Assembly (NCBI GenBank): GCA_018292915.2
Contig: JACVVK020000150.1
Span: 526,501 to 590,500, forward strand
Direction of reading: 5' to 3'
DNA from: Batillaria attramentaria
Taxonomy: Eukaryota > Mollusca > Gastropoda > Batillariidae
DNA length: 64,000 bases
A program made the position numbers and the translations under genes. Numbering within the stretch: the stretch's first letter is position 1; the number at the start of each line of letters is the position of its first letter. This document shows, one piece after another, positions 26,678 through 34,720 of this stretch. The notes under the pieces were generated by a model that had not been told where the DNA came from, made no database searches, and saw nothing but the letters and a program-made list of their open reading frames with translations.

Positions 26678-28439
26678 GACTGGACAACCTATACCTTGCC
26701 CGTTCCAAGGCCCTTATTTCTTCTCCTACACCAACGGGAGTGTGGAAGAGTGGTGCAGGGACCCATCGTCCGAGATCAAGGCGTGTGCGGACAAGTCGCG
26801 CTTTATCTTTAACTACAAGCGCTGCAAGGAACTGTCCTACACACGGGATACCGGCAAGTCATCTAGTTTTTACATTTACCATGTGATCAGCATGAGTGCG
26901 AGTGAGGGGATCATTTTGTAAGCGAAAATCGCAGTTTAGGTACAGACCGGGTCACAAGTCACAACCCGTGCCCGATCGATCACTCGAGGTGTTTACTGGC
27001 TCGCACGGTTATGCTGATATACCGAGGACAGTGATTTGTTGACAGTGAGAGGGTTTGAGCTGGTTTGTATTCGTCCTTATGCACGTGGGCAGAATCGGGA
27101 CAGCCGACGGAAATGACACACCCCTCTTGAGTTTCTGCACAATCTACACATTTGTGTGACCCGTCCTCCTGTTTGACATACGTGGTGAAAAAAAAAAAAA
27201 TTACATTCTCAGCCACCCTGCCACCCACTGTTTTTCTGGTTGAACACAGTCCTGTACACTGCACTGTCCAGGTCTACCGCCAACAATGAAGGATGGTACC
27301 GACGGGGCTCTTTTTCCGTTACCATGGTGATAATGCGGGATCGGAGATGTTTTAGCTCCTCACTAGTCAATATTTCCCGAGAGCTGTTCACCGTCTTGCT
27401 CGTCTCGGATCAATGTCGGCAGCAATGCAGCGGCGCTACTGAACGGATACGGGAAAAAAATATCGGCCTTTCTTCCTTTGACGTTTTTAAACATAATGTT
27501 ATGCACAGAGACCTCCAGCGGGTACATACTGTTTTTCAGACTGGTTTTTGCACCGTTGGCTTCCATAACCCCGCGCCTTTTAATTTTTTTTAATAGTTTG
27601 TTTGTTGATGTTTTCTTTGTATTTTTAATACTTGTACAGTCTACATGAGTAGTACGCAGTTTTGGTCAGTAATATTTATCATAGACGCCCGGTCTGTTTC
27701 ATGGTTTTCACTTGTCAAGCACTGGCGGACGAGTCTTTTTCTCTGGGGACGTATGTTAGCATGGGGGGTGGGGTGGGGGAATTATACAATGTACATGTAT
27801 ACAATGGAATGGGTGTGTGAGTTGGCGAGGGGAGGGGGGGTGGGGGGTAGGCAAATACATGTCTTGCATTCTCGTATTTCAATGTAAAAACTCACCCCAA
27901 ATGCTCTCCTCGAGTACACCTTTGTGTGCTTTAACCAGTCCAAGCAAGCCAGTGGAAGACCTCCCTGTTCTTCAGTGTGTCGTACGGTTTAGTCTTTTCA
28001 CCTCAGTGTTCAGTGGGACTGGTTTGATGAAAATAACTCTAGAGCCAGAATGTTGCGTTGGCTTGTTCACGTTCTTACACCTTGTGTACTCACTGGCCGT
28101 CAGTTTGGGATTGTGATGAAACTAACAAGTTCTATGGGTGGGTTCATGGAGATACATGTACTGTACACTCTAGCTACAACTGATGACCATGACAATTGTT
28201 CCTGTGTGTGATGGCAGAGCTGACATTCCAGTGCCTGGCCACTTGGTTCAACGGTCTGGAGCAGTACCTGTATGGCAAGTTCACAGCCACAGGCCGCCCC
28301 GACAGAAACCGCATGTACCGTTGTTTTGTAAGTTCCATCAATCCTGGCGCTTGTGTCAGTGTGTTTGTGTGTGTGCGTGTGAGTGTGCTTACATGTTTTA
28401 ATGTACAACGTGCAGTGTGGTTGATTTTATTCATACGAC

Positions 28440-28502
<63 letters not shown>

Positions 28503-28619
28503 GATCAGCCTCTACGGGACACGTGGAGACATGTCCATGTCTCAAGATGCTACGTGCCAAGGACTATCGCATCCTACGTTCGGCATGAACACCTTCTCGC
28601 TACAGTACCGTGAGTCCCT

Positions 28620-28696
<77 letters not shown>

Positions 28697-29615
28697 CGTG
28701 CTATGGATCAGTAGTTCGTCACAGTACAGATTTCATGGGTGTAGGTTTTACTGGTTGCTCAGTTTCAAAATTTCGGACATTTAGATTTACTGCCATACAT
28801 GTATAAGGTCACAAGAATGTGTTATGGGACGGCCGGGACAAAAGCATGGAACAAGCGGGATAATCGTGGTGTGGTTGACGAGTTGGAGCACTAGTGTAGT
28901 ATACGCTGTTCGGAAACAGGCATCAGTATTTATCATGCACTTTTCATGATGATATAATGTACTTCAGATGGGAATTATAAGACAGCAGTCCAAACAGATT
29001 GAAAGTTTACAACTCCATTCTCATCGTCATTGTGCGACTGAGAAGACTCGAGACATCACTCCTGCCTTTCCCACACACTGAAACGTGGGGTTTTATTGTC
29101 CACTGCGTCCAACAGGGAAGGAGGAGTGGCCCCAGCCGGAGTGCGTGTTCCCGAGCTGGTTGGGCAGGGGCCAGGCGTGGCGGGATGTGGGAGGCAAGTG
29201 GCGCATGACTGTAGACTCTGACGGGGAGGAGCTGTCCCTGCACGACTTGTTACATCCAGACTTCTTGGTCCCTGGGGAGCTGACCCCGGCCACCCTGCTG
29301 CGTGTGCGGTGTCTCGAGTTGACCACCTTTGCCGACTCCAAGACAGCAGCCCACAACACACTTCCCGAGGTGCACGTGCTGACCTTCGCTACCAACGACT
29401 CATGGTAGGTCTTCAGTCAAACTCATATCGGCCGGGGGAGGCGTAAAGACGGAGGGGGTGAGGTTAGACAAGGGGGATGAGGTCAAACAATTACGTGTGG
29501 CTAGTTTGTGTCGACTTTCTGGATATATTATGGGTTAGTTTTGAAAATCGTTTTCTGTTTGTATACATACACACCAGTTTAGCTCACGTGCGTGCGCGCG
29601 CGCGCGCGCGCGTGT

Positions 29616-29670
<55 letters not shown>

Positions 29671-32600
29671 GAAGGAATGGTGACTGTTGAAGCAAAAGCC
29701 TATTCTGAAAGCCAGACCTGGTGATGAGTATAAAGATAACCCGCGCTGAAAGACGACTATACTCAGAGAGAGAGAGAGAGAGCGTGGAAGCGAAGGGGTG
29801 GAAGCAATAAGAGGATGGGGAGGGGCTTCCAGTTGGAGTGTTGGAGGCAGCACGCTGGTGCCTGTGATAGATAATTATCCGGCGGGATTCCAGCCATTGT
29901 TGAAGGATACGTGTTTGCCTGAAGATCGATCGGGCGACAGGGGCAAGATGTGAGTGCAGGGGTCAGCCTTGCCCTCTTGACAGCTGCCTAATGACGTTTA
30001 GGGGCTGACGTCGCAAGCAGAAATGAGTTTTCTGACTCGCTCCTCCACCAACTGGCTTTCTCCCTTTTCCCTCCCGCTGTGGGGAGAGTATGGTGCACAA
30101 TTTCAACAAACAGAATTGTATGGTGAAGCGAGTGAAGGAGACGTTGAGCGGCAAACTGGATGTTAAACGCCTCGTCTGTCTCTTGATGGGTCCGGGCTCA
30201 GTGTCAATATGGGTGTTGCCATTCTATAGTGTCCACAAGCGGGCAGGCCACAGCTACTACATGTGTGGACTCTTCGTTGTAATCGTCTTGGGTCTTGACA
30301 AGATGTTTTAAGACCGAAAAGAGAGAGAGAGAGTGAGTGAGAGAGTGTGTGTGCGTGTATGTGTTGATCTTGGGGGGGGGGGGGGGGCGTATATAGTTGA
30401 GTCATACTCTATCACCGAGAAGCTTTGCATGTCAGTTTCACCCAAGTTTTTCACCGTCCCTTTCCACCCTTCCCCCTTTGTCCCGCCTTTCAGCACCCCA
30501 TCTCCTATTCCACCCTTCTCTGTAGTGTGTTCATACCGTCAGGCTCCGCATCGTCGTATTGATTTCCGATCCACCGCTGGATCTGGCGATATGTGCATCT
30601 GTGCCGATGGATATACTTCCAGACAATCGTATGAAAGGTGTCTGTCAGTATATTGTAGTTGTGTGTTAAGTGGTCGAAGAGTCCAAATCAGTCTCATCCA
30701 CGCTCGTCACTATATGGAAGTTAGAAATCATCTTGGTTTTGTTTAACAAAGCCCCGCCCCATTTCCTCCGTTGAGTGTTACAGCCACAAGTCGCCTGAAC
30801 AGAAAGAAAGGGAACTGGTTCTTGAATACCCTCCGGCTGTCAGAAGAGAACTATTAACCCGGCTGTGATTGCAATACTGAGATATATAATATATGTGCAC
30901 CATACCCTTGTGGCTGAACTGAACAGGTTCACTGACTAAACCCAGAGCTGACCATAAATGAAATTGGCCTGAAACAGTGACCATGTGTGATACCATAAAG
31001 TTTTGCATGCTGTGCCGGACATTGAACTGGCAACACAATATTAGTGGTACTTTAAGGTTGAAGGTGGGGGGAGGGGGGGGGGCCGGGATCATGACGTGGG
31101 AAATTGTATTCAAATTGTTCTTCCTTTTTCCAGTGTGTCAACCCATCGATGTGTCCGGTTGAAGCAGAGGGCAGAGCGTGTGTTTGAAATGAGAATAGGT
31201 GAGTAGCAAACTACTTGTTCCGGCTCGATTTATGATATTGGTGTTGTCGGTGCCAACTGAGTGATCATGAGCGGCTGTTCAGGGTTTATCGTAATATACT
31301 GTATGCGTATCAGTTATCTGTCGGAGTAACTCTCTCTCTCTCTCTCTCTGGAATGAATGAAGATACATGTGCTGTCGATGTCCCTTGAATTATTCTGTAA
31401 TTATAGTTTTCCCAGCAACAACGTCTTGGACATTAGTGTAGAATGGCAAAAGCAGCTGCGCTGCCTGTGTGTTTTTGTTGGCCTCATCAGGCCGCGGAAT
31501 GCACGGGCAGCAAAAACTGCCTGCTGATGATTGCTTCCCCGAAGGCGAGCTCCACGTGAGCAACATATGACGCGCCACAAATTGCTCTATTGCCAGCCCT
31601 CAGGGGAGGTGCGGGCATCCTCTTCAGCTGCTTAGCGAGGTGTTGAAATATTATTTCCCTGGCATATCCGCTTGTTGGCCGAGTGTGAGATGACTCGAGC
31701 TGGCAGCACGGCAGCAACTGAAAGACCCGGTGGGTAGGCGGGGACACCGCGGGTGGGTAGGGGGGTCGTTGTAGGGCAAGGGTATGTTCGGGGGAAAGGG
31801 GGGACAGACGGGATGTCGGTGACTTGTGGTGAAGACCCGGCAAGGAACAAAAGAGGTCGGGGTGTGTGTGTGTGTGTGTGGGCAGGGGGTGGGGGGGGGC
31901 ATGAAGATGCTGAAAAAGTAGCAATCATCAGGCACGCGGCACGCACGATCCATCACCACGTGTCGTAAAACATGGGCTGAAGGAGCAGCTAGACTGATTT
32001 GGCGCGCACCCGGTCTTCACAGATTTCAGATAGCATCTCCCCCACCGATACCGACATGGTTGGTTTTCCGGCTTAACTCACTCGAACCACTCCACTCCGG
32101 CGCTGCCTCTACTTATCGTTAATTAAACTATTACGTTTGCCGCACTTCCAGTAACACATACTGTAGCAACAAGGAATCCGCGACTCAGTGAATCTGCGGA
32201 AAGCCCGGCCCGGCCGTCGGCCCGCCACTTCTCAGTGACCACTGGAACGTCGATCGTAAAGTGCATCTAAGTGGGACGGGTTAGTCAGTGAGTTCAGTTC
32301 AGCTTGTCCGGCGCCTTAAACAACAAAAACTTAATCGCTCTTCAACTGATGTCGCTGGCATTGAAGAAATGATGCAGACTGGTCCACGGGGCAGTGTAAA
32401 TCTAGGACATGCAGGAGACGCTGCACCTTCATGCTGATTTCAAGTTATGCCGAAGACGAAAAACTGAAATCCCGCATACACTTTGGGCGAGCGGGTTCAC
32501 TGGTCCAACTCGTGACCCGAGCAATGGAAGTCCAACGCTGCATCAGCTGGGCTGGTTAGTCCGGCGCCCCACTGAGGTATTCGTGCGAAGACTTGGAGTG

Positions 32601-33780
32601 AAGATACACATGTCTTCGCACTACGTACATTCGGTGCTGAATAAACTAAAATCTCCAGTAGAGAAATACACAAGTCAGTTTGGAAGTTTTTGCTATGCAC
32701 CCAAGCCCAGATCGACTGAAAAAAAAAATATATATATCAACTTCTGTCCGCTCTGCAAAAATATTGCACCTGAAAGAGAAAACAACATCATCATGCAAAT
32801 TTGCCTGACGTATAGGTAGCATCGGAATGTTTTGCAAGCAACGGTTGTGCGCAGCTGGTATAAAACTATCGGTCGACACTGCTGTTTACAGTTCTAGAAA
32901 ACTTTCACTTTGCTTTATAGAGACTCAGCTGAGATTTGGCAGTAATTATATAGGTCAGGTACGCTACACTTGTCTCGGCATATGCCAGGCGAACATTTCA
33001 GTCTTCAAATGTTTTTTTTTTTTGTTGTTTTTTTTAATCCTAGGGTAAAGTGCACGATCGTGGGCAAGCACTTATATTTACGACCACACATAAAGCTACC
33101 TTTCAGTGTATGCGGAAAGATTAAAGCGGCGAATTTTGAGTTCTCTATGATTGTAAACCGCTTTGTAAGCTCGGCCGGTCAGTGCGAGTGATTTCGAGGG
33201 AAAACAAAACGGCGGTTTGTGGAGTTACATATGCAGTGTATAGCGAATCTTGCGGCGCGTCCACGCCGTACCTGTGTGTAATCCCATTTGCGTTTTCTTT
33301 GTGTGCGTGTGTGTGTGGATAGTTTTTGGTTTGTTTAGGAGGCCGGGTTGGTGAGGTGGTCTCAGTTTTGATGTTGTTGACGTTTCAGTTTTGTGGTGGA
33401 TGGGTTGTTAGAGACCGGTAAAAAAAAATCTGTGGTCACGTCTTTTTGGCAAATGTATACAGCAGTACCCGTGATATTTCGGTTATCCTTCACTTTTTTA
33501 ATGAACTTCTTTAGGAGCTGCGACAGATGATACATATTTGGCCTGCCAGGACACGTTCTTTACCAACTCCAGGACGCACGTCTTTTTTCGTAAGTAATCA
33601 ACTCCCCTCAGCCCCCCCCCCCCCCCCCCCCTTTTATATATCTTTAAGTTTGTTGCACAAGAAAATGGATCTCTTGAACTTCAGGGTGGTGGTTAAAGGA
33701 CACTTCCTGATTAAAAAAAGTAATGTCCATATTGCTCTGAGTAGCAGGAACCTCTCGAAGTGATGTGTGCAGTACCTTAA

Positions 33781-33848
<68 letters not shown>

Positions 33849-34647
33849 CCCATGAAGAAGAAGGCGTCCAGTGTCCACGCATGGGTAGCTACACGTACCG
33901 TGAGAGAAAGGGAGACTGCACTGGCTCATTAGACATAGGCTGTGAGCATCAGTCTCAGATGCTCCTTCACGCCACATGTTCTCGGGAACAGACAGGTGAG
34001 CAGGCGCATGTCAATTCGACACCATAACTAAATTCCTTTCCATGTTTTTGCACATTCAGTACTTGCAAACCGTAGTCTGTATAATGTGTTTGAATGGCAC
34101 TGCTGTGTAAGTTTTGATGTTTTTAATGTAGTGCACAGTGCAGTCTGATCAGTTTGTCTGACTGTTTCAGTAATAATAGCATGAGATCCGGTATGAACGG
34201 TCAGTGCCACGGGACCTGTCACGGAGTGAGTTAGTTAATTAGGTAGTTAAGTCAGTCGTTAGTTAGTTGTACAATAACCCTTCAATCTTGAAATGCAGCA
34301 TGTAGATTCGTCATCAGCGTTTGTATGTACATGCGTGCAGCGGAGATCCTGCAGTGTTACCAAACGTGGATAGAGAGTAGCCAGATGTACGTCATCATCT
34401 CCCGACCTGGGGATACCTACAGCCCGGCCTACTGTTTGGTCAGTGCTGCACACTTCCTTTCTGCTCATAGTTTCTTTCTTCTCCAATAAACAGGAATCCC
34501 CACCCCCCGCTCCCTCCGAATGTCTACGTTTTGTAATAGGATGGGTACCAGTTCGCCCTAATGGTGGGCATGGCTGTTACAAGTTAGATATCAGTTAGAT
34601 TCTGCTACAGTACCATTAATCCCTTGCCGCCGGAAGGACTGAAGCCA

Positions 34648-34720
<73 letters not shown>

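Noticed and set aside
26858..26859. GT donor four bases past the proposed exon 5 end
   Set aside because: It shifts the reading frame of exon 6 away from the ELTFQCLATW sequence and lacks the following consensus.
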